Below, piece by piece: positions 1 to 5,510 of a stretch of DNA of 5,510 nt. The notes under the pieces are model-generated. The model was given only the letters and a program-made list of their open reading frames with translations. It made no database searches and had not been told where the DNA came from. The DNA is from an uncultured Eubacteriales bacterium (lineage in GTDB: Bacteria; Bacillota; Clostridia; TANB77; CAG-508), in the NCBI GenBank assembly GCA_902766085.1, contig CACXCH010000097.1:1-5510 (forward strand), written 5' to 3'. The position numbers and the translations under genes are program-made. Positions within the stretch are counted from its first letter, which is position 1, and every line of letters starts with the position of its first letter.

Positions 1-671
1 TCAAGCTTTTTAAATGTTTCTCTACATTCTTCTAGGACACTCTCATCTTCATCGCAAAGAGTATTAATTCTTATGTAAAGTTTTGTTAGCTTATCAATTG
101 GATCTACTGAAAAATCATATTCAGAGCCCCATTTTTTATACCCTACAATTAATTTTGCAAATTGAGTTCCATAATCCCCCAAATGGTTTAAGCTAACTGT
201 ATTGTACCCTAAAAAACTGTATAAGTTATATAATGATTTTCCAATTATTGTTGTTTTTAGATGCCCAATATGAAATTCTTTAGCAATATTTGGAGAAGAT
301 GATTCTATTAAAATAGTTTTTCCCTTTCCCATTTCAGATTTTCCATAGTTTTCATTTTGTATAGAAAATTTTTCAATAGTTTCGTTTACAAGTGAATCTT
401 TACAAATATAAAAATTTAAAAATCCATTTATAACATCAATTTTTTCAATCGGCTTTTCTATTTTTATTTTTTCTTTTAATTTGCCAGCAATTTCAACTGG
501 TGATTTTTTTAAATACTTTGATAAATTAAAACAAGGAAAAGAGAAATCCCCGTTTTTCTTTTCCTTAGGCACTTCTAGAATATTATTAACTTCCTCAATG
601 CTAATTTCATAGTTAAATTCATCTTTTAATGCATTCAAAATTGCTATTTCAATATTTTCTTTTATAGTCAT
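1..671 (-). CDS. argS: Arginyl-tRNA synthetase, N-terminal part (3' end cut by window edge)
   Basis: This gene would charge tRNA-Arg with arginine in the cytoplasm, using ATP, as a class I aminoacyl-tRNA synthetase. The reading frame starts at ATG 669-671 and stays open to the window edge, giving 223 residues of a family usually about 560-590 long. Residues 1 to about 90 match the N-terminal additional domain that recognises the tRNA, including the GDFSFPCF stretch near 41-48. The catalytic Rossmann domain then begins. It shows SSPNIAK at 125-131, the class I HIGH signature at 134-137 (FHIGHL) and NHLGDYGTQFAKL at 162-174, a hallmark of ArgS. The KMSKS region and the anticodon-binding domain lie beyond the left edge. 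AGGAG at 678-682, six bases before the ATG, supports the start. It lies 80 bp downstream of the phosphofructokinase gene on the same strand with no visible terminator between, so cotranscription is possible. No internal stop or frameshift is seen. Confidence 0.95.
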   Translation of the reverse strand, partial: MTIKENIEIAILNALKDEFNYEISIEEVNNILEVPKEKKNGDFSFPCFNLSKYLKKSPVEIAGKLKEKIKIEKPIEKIDVINGFLNFYICKDSLVNETIEKFSIQNENYGKSEMGKGKTILIESSSPNIAKEFHIGHLKTTIIGKSLYNLYSFLGYNTVSLNHLGDYGTQFAKLIVGYKKWGSEYDFSVDPIDKLTKLYIRINTLCDEDESVLEECRETFKKL

Positions 672-677
672 ATAATT

Positions 678-682
678 CTCCT
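678..682 (-). promoter_or_regulatory. Ribosome binding site of argS
   Basis: Read on the minus strand this is AGGAG followed by six bases and then ATG. It fixes the argS start, which is otherwise known only from its conserved downstream motifs. The remainder of the 672-751 gap contains no convincing hairpin and only a weak promoter-like TTGACT. Confidence 0.8.
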
Positions 683-751
683 GTTTTATTTAATGCGTTT
701 TTTTCTATATGATTTACTTGCAGTTCATCTACTAAAGTCAAAGCTTTTATT

Positions 752-1888
752 TTAGTCTCCTAAACAAATTCCAAGGTCTCTTGCAGTTTTTACAAGCTCA
801 TCGTCCATTGTTACAAGTCTAACATTGCTATCTTTTGTGCCGCCCTCAACAGCTCCAATTTTCTTGTTATTTCCAACAACATCTTCAAGTGAAATATCAT
901 CAATTTTTCCATTTTTGTATATTGTTAAAACTCCAAATTTCCCAGCCATTGCAAGTTCCATTGCTCTTGCGCCATACTTGCTAGAAAGTATTCTATCATA
1001 AGCTACTGGAGAGCCTCCCCTTTGTAAGTATCCAAGAGTTGTGCATCTAGTAACCATACCTGTATATTTTTCAATCTCTTTTGCAACTCTGTCTCCTGCT
1101 CCTGCAAATTTAGTAACAATTCCTGTTCCCTCTCCTATATTTGCTTCATAGGTAGATGCTTCCCCATTTTTAGGCATTGCACCTTCAGATACAACGACAA
1201 TACTAAACTTTTTCCCTGCGTTATTTCTTTTATTTATTGCTTCTACTACTTTATTTATATCATAAGGAATTTCAGGAATTAGTGCAACATCTGCGCCTCC
1301 TGCTACTGCAGCTCCAAGTGCTATCCATCCAGCAAATCTTCCCATAACCTCTAAAACCATAACACGATGATGTGTTTCAGCAGTTGTATGAAGCCTATCA
1401 ATTGCATCAGTTGCAACAGCTACAGCTGTTTCGTAGCCAAAAGTAATATCTGTGCAAGCAACATCATTATCAATTGTTTTTGGAACTCCAATTACATTTA
1501 CTCCTCTTATTGCTAAATCTCTAGCAGATTTTTGTGTGCTGTCTCCACCTAGCGTAAATAGGCAATCAAATCCATCATCTTTAATATTTTGGATACATTT
1601 GTCTGATAAATCCTTATATTCTACACTGCCATCAGGGTTTGTAACTTTATAGTGGAAAATAATTGTATTTAAAGACGAACCAATTATTGAACCACCTTTA
1701 TCAATTAATCCTGCAGAAACTTTTTGTCCATCTAATCTAATATAATTGTTATCAAGTAATCCCTGAAAACCATCAATAAATCCATAGCATTCAATTCCAT
1801 TATTTTCGGCGGTTTTTGTTATGGCTCTAATTACTGGATTTAAGCCTGGTGCATCTCCACCATTAACTAATATTGCAACTTTTTTCAT
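752..1888 (-). CDS. pfkA: 6-phosphofructokinase, ATP- or pyrophosphate-dependent (phosphofructokinase A family)
   Basis: The product phosphorylates fructose 6-phosphate to fructose 1,6-bisphosphate, the committing step of glycolysis, in the cytoplasm. It has 378 residues against about 320 for E. coli PfkA. The extra length includes an insert near 78-100 of the kind seen in long clostridial and pyrophosphate-linked family members. Visible motifs in order are GGDAPGLN at 10-17, LGGDST at 113-118, PKTIDND at 136-142 with the catalytic Asp140, MGR at 182-184, PE at 205-206 and the sugar-phosphate-binding LQRGGSP at 288-294. Lys137 stands where ATP enzymes such as E. coli PfkA carry Gly124, and Lys there is common in pyrophosphate-type or mixed members. 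Ser117 stands where Gly (ATP type) or Asp (pyrophosphate type) is usual. Leu73 replaces the Arg that often follows the GS(A/S) motif. The phosphoryl donor therefore cannot be assigned. The ATG is preceded by a very strong ribosome binding site that overlaps the stop codon of the upstream surface-protein gene, which implies cotranscription. Confidence 0.93.
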   Translation of the reverse strand: MKKVAILVNGGDAPGLNPVIRAITKTAENNGIECYGFIDGFQGLLDNNYIRLDGQKVSAGLIDKGGSIIGSSLNTIIFHYKVTNPDGSVEYKDLSDKCIQNIKDDGFDCLFTLGGDSTQKSARDLAIRGVNVIGVPKTIDNDVACTDITFGYETAVAVATDAIDRLHTTAETHHRVMVLEVMGRFAGWIALGAAVAGGADVALIPEIPYDINKVVEAINKRNNAGKKFSIVVVSEGAMPKNGEASTYEANIGEGTGIVTKFAGAGDRVAKEIEKYTGMVTRCTTLGYLQRGGSPVAYDRILSSKYGARAMELAMAGKFGVLTIYKNGKIDDISLEDVVGNNKKIGAVEGGTKDSNVRLVTMDDELVKTARDLGICLGD

Positions 1889-1894
1889 TATTTT

Positions 1895-1904
1895 CTCCTC
1901 CTTT
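1895..1904 (-). promoter_or_regulatory. Strong ribosome binding site of pfkA, overlapping the upstream stop codon
   Basis: Read on the minus strand this is AAAGGAGGAG, with six bases to the ATG at 1886-1888. Its first two bases fall inside the TAA stop (1903-1905) of the surface-protein gene. A ribosome ending the first gene would sit over this site, so the arrangement suggests translational coupling as well as a shared transcript. Confidence 0.85.
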
Positions 1905-2931
1905 AAATTGCTCTTTTTTTCAATTCCTGTCTTTTCTTATCTTTTTTGGAATTTTTTATTTTTTTTATAATAACAATCAATAAAATTATTATCAATATAA
2001 AAATTATAGCCAAAAATATAATTAAATTTCTCTTATTATTCAATATTAAATTTCTAGCCTTTTCTAAATATACTGTCAACTGACTGTTTGGGGTATTTTG
2101 CACAACTGTTGTAATACTTTTATCCTTTATTGTAATCTCAACTTGATATACTGCTGTATCTTCTCCATTGCTTACAATTACAGAAATTAAATTATCCCCT
2201 TTAATTAAAGAACTATCGTTACCAACTATTTCAATTGTTGCGTCCTCTTGATTGGCTTTTGCATTAATTGTAAATGGAGAAATTTCATTTTCTGCAATCT
2301 CTGCACTATAATAATAAGTATCTTCATTAAATTCTGGAGTTAAATTTACCCCATCAATTGAAAGAGCTGATAAATTCAAGCCATTATTATTTTCTCTATT
2401 GACATGAATCGTATAGGTCTTTGAAATTTTTTTCTTTGAAGTAACTACAACTTTAACTAGGCTTTCCCCTTTTGTTGCTAATTTTGTATTACCTGTAATT
2501 TTGACTGTAGCAGTATCATATTCAGGTTCAGCATTAACATCTAAGCTTGTAATTCCATCAGGAATAGAAACATAATAATCAGTTGTATTTTTGTTAAAAT
2601 CCGGATAAATATCATACCCATCAACACTAAGTGATTTTAAAGTATTTTCGTAATTCGACACTGATTTATCTTTTGAATTAACTGTATGAGTTTCTTCAGT
2701 TGACTGTGATGTTGCTGAAGCTGATGTGGTTTTAGCTGTAGTAGTTGAGCTTTTAGTTGATGTAGTTGTATTTGAAGTACTTGTTACAGACGTTGTGTTT
2801 TTTGTACTTGTTGCAGCCGTCGTATTTTTAGTGTTTGTTGTATTTGCTGCATTTACAAAATTTACATTCGTTATAAAAAAAAGTATGAATACTATTGATG
2901 CGATTATTGTGCTTTTTTTATTAAATCTCAT
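1903..2931 (-). CDS. Membrane-anchored surface protein with two cadherin-like beta-sandwich domains
   Basis: I do not recognise a named gene, and the function is unknown. The 342-residue product shows a clear secreted, single-span layout. Residues 1-28 form a signal peptide (basic MRFNKK, a hydrophobic core, then VNA before the likely cut). Residues about 30-82 are a Thr/Ser/Asn-rich stalk with a nine-residue repeat. Two related domains follow at about 97-178 and 186-268. Both begin with L..LS(V/I)DG and continue with P.FN..T..Y, and their ends resemble the bacterial 'cadherin-like beta sandwich' family (Pfam PF12733), which is common in surface proteins of gut Firmicutes. A linker leads to a hydrophobic helix at about 303-322 and a Lys/Arg-rich tail at 323-342, placing the domains outside the cell and the tail inside. 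No LPXTG motif or enzymatic domain is seen. ATG 2929-2931 is preceded by AAAGGA. A promoter lies just upstream, and pfkA follows after 14 bp. A structural or adhesive role is a guess from the domains. Confidence 0.85.
   Translation of the reverse strand: MRFNKKSTIIASIVFILFFITNVNFVNAANTTNTKNTTAATSTKNTTSVTSTSNTTTSTKSSTTTAKTTSASATSQSTEETHTVNSKDKSVSNYENTLKSLSVDGYDIYPDFNKNTTDYYVSIPDGITSLDVNAEPEYDTATVKITGNTKLATKGESLVKVVVTSKKKISKTYTIHVNRENNNGLNLSALSIDGVNLTPEFNEDTYYYSAEIAENEISPFTINAKANQEDATIEIVGNDSSLIKGDNLISVIVSNGEDTAVYQVEITIKDKSITTVVQNTPNSQLTVYLEKARNLILNNKRNLIIFLAIIFILIIILLIVIIKKIKNSKKDKKRQELKKRAI
2749..2829 (-). repeat. 27-nt tandem repeat coding for a nine-residue Thr/Ser/Asn stalk unit
   Basis: Three consecutive 27-base units encode KNTTAATST, KNTTSVTST and SNTTTSTKS (residues 35-61 of the surface protein). 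The first two units match at 22 of 27 bases by hand count, and the third is more diverged. The repeat lies in the stalk between signal peptide and first domain. Change in copy number would keep the reading frame and would alter stalk length only. Confidence 0.75.
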
Positions 2932-2940
2932 TTTACTTTT

Positions 2941-2945
2941 CCTTT
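2941..2945 (-). promoter_or_regulatory. Ribosome binding site of the surface-protein gene
   Basis: Read on the minus strand this is AAAGG within AAAGGAAAAG, nine bases before the ATG at 2929-2931. A second purine-rich GAGGA lies slightly farther upstream. Both are weaker than the site in front of pfkA, so pfkA may be translated more strongly than the first gene of the operon. Confidence 0.6.
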
Positions 2946-2994
2946 ATCCTCTTGTTATTAAAAACTTAAAAGTTATTATCCTTTTACAAAACAT

Positions 2995-3023
2995 ATAATA
3001 TCATTATTAAATTAACTTTTCAA
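2995..3023 (-). promoter_or_regulatory. Predicted SigA-type promoter for the surface-protein/pfkA operon
   Basis: On the minus strand TTGAAA (3018-3023) is followed by exactly 17 bases and TATTAT (2995-3000). Each box matches the TTGACA/TATAAT consensus at five of six positions. The expected transcription start is near 2988, giving a leader of about 57 bases before the ATG of the surface-protein gene. The -35 box overlaps the last codons of trmR. Chance matches are frequent in DNA this rich in A and T, but the position and spacing fit the gene start well. Confidence 0.6.
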
Positions 3024-3620
3024 TATATATTTAGAATTATTTTTAAAAAATGAAACAGCAAGTCCGTCTCCTACTTCATATATAATAGTATTCAATTTCT
3101 CATTTTCTGTTGCATTTTTTATATATTCTCTTAAATGAGTAACCGCAGTTCTTTGCTTATGTTTGTTATAATCACTCATTACATATCCTTTATATAATAT
3201 GTTATCTGCAAAAATAATTCCATTATCTGACAATAATCTTAAAGATTGCTCAAGAAAAAATGGGTATTTTCCCTTTGAAGCATCAATAAAAATCATATCA
3301 TATTTATCATTTAATGTTGGCAATATTTCTACAGCATCCCCCTCAAATAAATTTATTTGATTATACTTGTCTAAATCATTAAAATTTTCCTTTGCCTGTT
3401 TGATCATTTCTTCATCTCTTTCTATGGTATCAATTCTGCCATCAGCATTAAGCAGAGAAAGGAAGCAAAGGGATGAATATCCAACAGCCGTACCAATTTC
3501 AAGTATTTTATCAAATCTATTTTCGCCAGAAATCTCAATAATTTTATTCAAAGTTTCATCCATTATTATTGGAACATGTTCCTTTAAAGCATTTTCCTTA
3601 ACTTTTTTTATCGAATTCAA
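3012..3620 (-). CDS. trmR: tRNA 5-hydroxyuridine O-methyltransferase (YrrM/TrmR family)
   Basis: The protein is a class I SAM-dependent O-methyltransferase of the YrrM family. In Bacillus subtilis this enzyme methylates 5-hydroxyuridine to 5-methoxyuridine at the wobble position of tRNAs. The 202 residues show HVPI at 15-18, SAM motif I LEIGTAVGYSS at 40-50, the ribose-binding acid Glu67 in IERDEE, GDAVE at 94-98, FIDASKGKYP at 111-120 (Asp112 and Lys116), ADN at 138-140 (metal-ligand pair Asp139/Asn140) and the typical end VGDGLAVS at 183-190. It is about 15 residues shorter than B. subtilis YrrM, all at the N-terminus. The start is TTG at 3618-3620: an in-frame TAA lies only three codons upstream (3627-3629) and AAGGAG sits at 3631-3636, so no longer form is possible. 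It lies downstream of typA, so two neighbouring genes act on translation. A related small-molecule O-methyltransferase role is possible but less likely. Confidence 0.87.
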   Translation of the reverse strand: MNSIKKVKENALKEHVPIIMDETLNKIIEISGENRFDKILEIGTAVGYSSLCFLSLLNADGRIDTIERDEEMIKQAKENFNDLDKYNQINLFEGDAVEILPTLNDKYDMIFIDASKGKYPFFLEQSLRLLSDNGIIFADNILYKGYVMSDYNKHKQRTAVTHLREYIKNATENEKLNTIIYEVGDGLAVSFFKNNSKYILKS

Positions 3621-3630
3621 TTTACTTTAT

Positions 3631-3636
3631 CTCCTT
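3631..3636 (-). promoter_or_regulatory. Ribosome binding site that fixes the TTG start of trmR
   Basis: Read on the minus strand this is AAGGAG, ten bases before the TTG at 3618-3620. Together with the in-frame TAA at 3627-3629 it leaves TTG as the only credible start, since the next in-frame ATG lies past the conserved HVPI motif. Confidence 0.8.
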
Positions 3637-3646
3637 AACTTTAAGA

Positions 3647-3725
3647 AAAAATAAACAATACTTTAAAAAATGTAACGATTGCCCACAAAGACAAGAGTAT
3701 TTCTCAAAAAGTATTGTTTATTTTT
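3647..3725 (-). terminator. Perfect 18-bp inverted repeat with 43-nt loop, probable terminator or attenuator
   Basis: The right arm AAAGTATTGTTTATTTTT (3708-3725) is the exact reverse complement of the left arm at 3647-3664, and 43 bases separate them. In the transcript leaving typA the 3' arm ends in a run of U followed by UCUU, as in an intrinsic terminator. The stem holds only two G-C pairs and the loop is long, so its strength is uncertain. The structure starts 33 bases after the typA stop and ends 10 bases before the trmR ribosome binding site. It could therefore end typA transcripts, attenuate read-through into trmR, or stabilise the typA mRNA end. No clear promoter for trmR was found in the 3621-3758 gap. 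Confidence 0.5.
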
Positions 3726-3758
3726 AATTAAAAAACTTGTGAATATATAACATTATTT

Positions 3759-5510
3759 TTATTCATTGTTTCCTGCTCTACGAGCTTCACGTTCACGAGT
3801 TTTAGTATCCAAAATTTTCTTTCTAAGTCTAATATTTTTAGGTGTAACCTCAACTAGTTCATCATCTTGTACAAACTCAATGGCTTGCTCTAGTGACATA
3901 TTAAGTGGTGGTACTAAACGTAGTGCATCATCAGAACCTGAAGCTCTTGTATTTGTTAAGTGCTTCTCCTTACATACATTTACAGAAATATCTTCGTTTC
4001 TAGAATTAATTCCAACTATCATTCCTTCGTAAACTTCAGTTCCAGGTCCAATTAAAAGCTCACCTCTTAATTGTGCATTATATAGTCCATAAGTAATTGC
4101 TTTGCCAGCTTCAAATGCAACTATTACTCCTCTTGTTCTAGATTGGATTTCGCCTTTGTATGGTTCATAGTCTTTGAATACACTTGACATTGTGCCAGAT
4201 CCTCTTGTATCGGTCATAAATTCTGTTCTATATCCAATTAATCCTCTAGCAGGTATATTAAATTCAATTTTTGTATGTCCTGGCTCTGCTGGTTCCATAT
4301 TGACCATTTCGCCTTTACGAGTACCAAGTTTTTGAATTACAGCTCCTACTGTATCATCTGGAACATTTACACTAAGAGTCTCTATTGGTTCGCATTTTTG
4401 TCCATCGATCTCTTTAAAAATAACTTTTGGACGAGAAACAAGTAACTCAAAACCTTCTCTTCTCATTGTCTCAATAAGTACAGATAAATGAAGTTCGCCT
4501 CTACCACATACTTCAAAGCTTTCTGCTCTGTCTGTTTCCTTTACTCTTAGAGAAACATTTCTTTCAAGTTCCTTCATTAATCTATCTCTAATGTGACGTG
4601 ATGTAACAAATTTTCCTTCTTTTCCGGCAAATGGTCCATCATTAACGCTGAATGTCATTGAAACTGTTGGTTCATCAATGTTTACAAATGGTATTTTGTC
4701 AGGATGGTCAATGTCGCAAATTGTTTCACCTATGTTTATATCAGGTATTCCTGAAATTGCAACAATGTCTCCTGCTTCTATTTTTTCAGCTTCAACTCTT
4801 TTTAAACCTTCAAATGTAAATAATTTTGCAATTTTGCCGTTTACGTTTTTGTTATTATCTTTGCAAACAACTACATTTTGTCCAACTTCTACTATTCCTC
4901 TTTCAACTCTGCCTATAGCCATTCTTCCTAAATAGTCATCATAAGAAATGTTTGAAACTAATAGTTGCATTGGTCCATTAATATCAACTTTTGGTGCTGG
5001 TATTTCTTTAATTATTTCATCAAAAATGCAAGATACATTATCACTCTCGTCATTTAAGTTCATTTTTGCAATTCCATTTTTAGCAGAAGCATAAATAACA
5101 GGAAAATCAAGTTGTTCATCTGTTGCATTAAGATCAATAAATAGTTCAAGAACTTTATCTACAACCTTTAATGGTTCAGCTCCTGGTCTATCAATTTTAT
5201 TTATTACAACTATTGGTTTTAAATTTAAAGCTAGTGCTTTTTTTAGTACCTCTCTTGTTTGAGGCATTGGTCCATCAAATGCATCAACGAGTAGAAGAAC
5301 ACCATCAACCATTTGTAAAACTCTTTCAACTTCTCCCTCGAAGTCAGCATGTCCTGGTGTATCAACTATATTAATTTTTACTCCATTATACATAACAGAT
5401 GTGTTTTTAGAAAGAATAGTAATTCCTCTCTCTTTTTCAAGATCATTTGAGTCCATTATTCTTTCAGATACTTGTTCATTATCTCTAAACACGTGGCTTT
5501 GTTTCAATAA
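3759..5510 (-). CDS. typA: Ribosome-associated GTPase TypA/BipA (5' end cut by window edge)
   Basis: TypA/BipA is a translational GTPase related to EF-G and LepA. It binds the ribosome and is linked to 50S assembly and to stress or cold adaptation. The open frame runs to the window edge, giving 583 residues. Alignment from memory with E. coli BipA suggests about 25 are missing, for a normal total near 608. The missing part includes the G1 P-loop (GHVDHGKT). Numbering from the visible end, RGIT (switch I) is at 28-31, DTPGH (G3) at 50-54, NKID (G4) at 104-107 and SAK (G5) at 142-144. A beta-barrel domain II follows at about 178-265. GRGELHL at 336-342 marks the EF-G-like domain, and RGLIGYR at 422-428 begins the BipA-specific C-terminal part, which includes TNTRASGSDDALRL at 519-532. 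The TTG at 5505-5507 lies inside the conserved sequence and is not the true start. No stop or frameshift interrupts the gene. Confidence 0.97.
   Translation of the reverse strand, partial: LLKQSHVFRDNEQVSERIMDSNDLEKERGITILSKNTSVMYNGVKINIVDTPGHADFEGEVERVLQMVDGVLLLVDAFDGPMPQTREVLKKALALNLKPIVVINKIDRPGAEPLKVVDKVLELFIDLNATDEQLDFPVIYASAKNGIAKMNLNDESDNVSCIFDEIIKEIPAPKVDINGPMQLLVSNISYDDYLGRMAIGRVERGIVEVGQNVVVCKDNNKNVNGKIAKLFTFEGLKRVEAEKIEAGDIVAISGIPDINIGETICDIDHPDKIPFVNIDEPTVSMTFSVNDGPFAGKEGKFVTSRHIRDRLMKELERNVSLRVKETDRAESFEVCGRGELHLSVLIETMRREGFELLVSRPKVIFKEIDGQKCEPIETLSVNVPDDTVGAVIQKLGTRKGEMVNMEPAEPGHTKIEFNIPARGLIGYRTEFMTDTRGSGTMSSVFKDYEPYKGEIQSRTRGVIVAFEAGKAITYGLYNAQLRGELLIGPGTEVYEGMIVGINSRNEDISVNVCKEKHLTNTRASGSDDALRLVPPLNMSLEQAIEFVQDDELVEVTPKNIRLRKKILDTKTREREARRAGNNE

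Noticed and set aside
711..741. Possible argS promoter on the minus strand: TTGACT at 736-741 with TAAATC at 711-716
   Set aside because: The spacer is 19 bases and the -10 box matches only three of six positions, which is no better than expected by chance in A/T-rich DNA.
1452..1652. Plus-strand open frame inside the phosphofructokinase gene
   Set aside because: It is antisense to strongly conserved catalytic motifs, with no ribosome binding site and no recognisable protein character.
2726..2998. Plus-strand frame of 90 residues, extremely rich in Val, Leu and Phe, resembling a small membrane protein
   Set aside because: It is the mirror of the Thr/Ser-rich stalk and signal peptide on the minus strand: Thr codons ACA/ACT read as TGT/AGT, and the shifted frame yields Val and Leu. 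It has a GTG start and no ribosome binding site.
3657..3715. Alternative hairpin in the typA–trmR gap, where AGTATT occurs both in the loop (3696-3701) and in the right arm (3710-3715) and either could pair with AATACT at 3657-3662
   Set aside because: The alternative helix is only six base pairs, nearly all A-U, and cannot compete with the 18-bp stem, so a true attenuator switch is not supported.
5171..5374. Plus-strand open frames inside typA (also 3766-4032 and 4678-4935)
   Set aside because: All are antisense shadows of the continuous, motif-rich typA frame and lack start signals.
5505..5507. TTG as the start of typA
   Set aside because: It aligns with the conserved KLL region after the P-loop, and the frame continues to the window edge, so the true start lies outside.

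Overview
The window is AT-rich DNA (about one third GC by eye). It reads as an ordinary chromosomal segment of a low-GC Firmicute, most likely a gut-type member of the Clostridia. The grounds are strong GGAGG-type ribosome binding sites, heavy use of A/T-ending codons, a BipA–TrmR pairing, a clostridial-style ArgS signature and a secreted protein with 'cadherin-like' beta-sandwich domains. The species cannot be named from sequence alone. All five genes lie on the minus strand, so transcription runs from high to low coordinates.

Layout in transcription order: (1) typA/bipA, a translational GTPase, 3759-5510. It enters from the right edge without its first ~25 residues. (2) A 138-bp gap holding a perfect 18-bp inverted repeat around a 43-nt loop, probably a terminator or attenuator. 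(3) trmR, a tRNA 5-hydroxyuridine O-methyltransferase of the YrrM family, 3012-3620, with a TTG start. (4) An 80-bp gap with a good SigA-type promoter (TTGAAA, 17 nt, TATTAT) whose -35 box sits in the 3' end of trmR. (5) An unnamed membrane-anchored surface protein, 1903-2931: signal peptide, Thr/Ser/Asn-rich stalk with a 27-nt tandem repeat, two cadherin-like domains, C-terminal membrane helix. (6) A phosphofructokinase, 752-1888, only 14 bp downstream, with its ribosome binding site overlapping the previous stop codon. (7) An 80-bp gap with no clear signal. (8) The N-terminal 223 residues of arginyl-tRNA synthetase, 1-671, cut by the left edge.

Three genes (typA, trmR, argS) serve translation: ribosome-associated GTPase, wobble-uridine modification and tRNA charging. 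The phosphofructokinase belongs to glycolysis. The surface protein has no evident functional tie to any of them, but appears to share a promoter with the phosphofructokinase and perhaps argS.

I see no tRNA, rRNA, CRISPR array, transposase, phage gene or defence system. The points most worth a second look are the unusual active-site residues of the phosphofructokinase, the inverted repeat between typA and trmR, and the close coupling of a surface-protein gene to a glycolytic gene. None amounts to a clearly new biological system.
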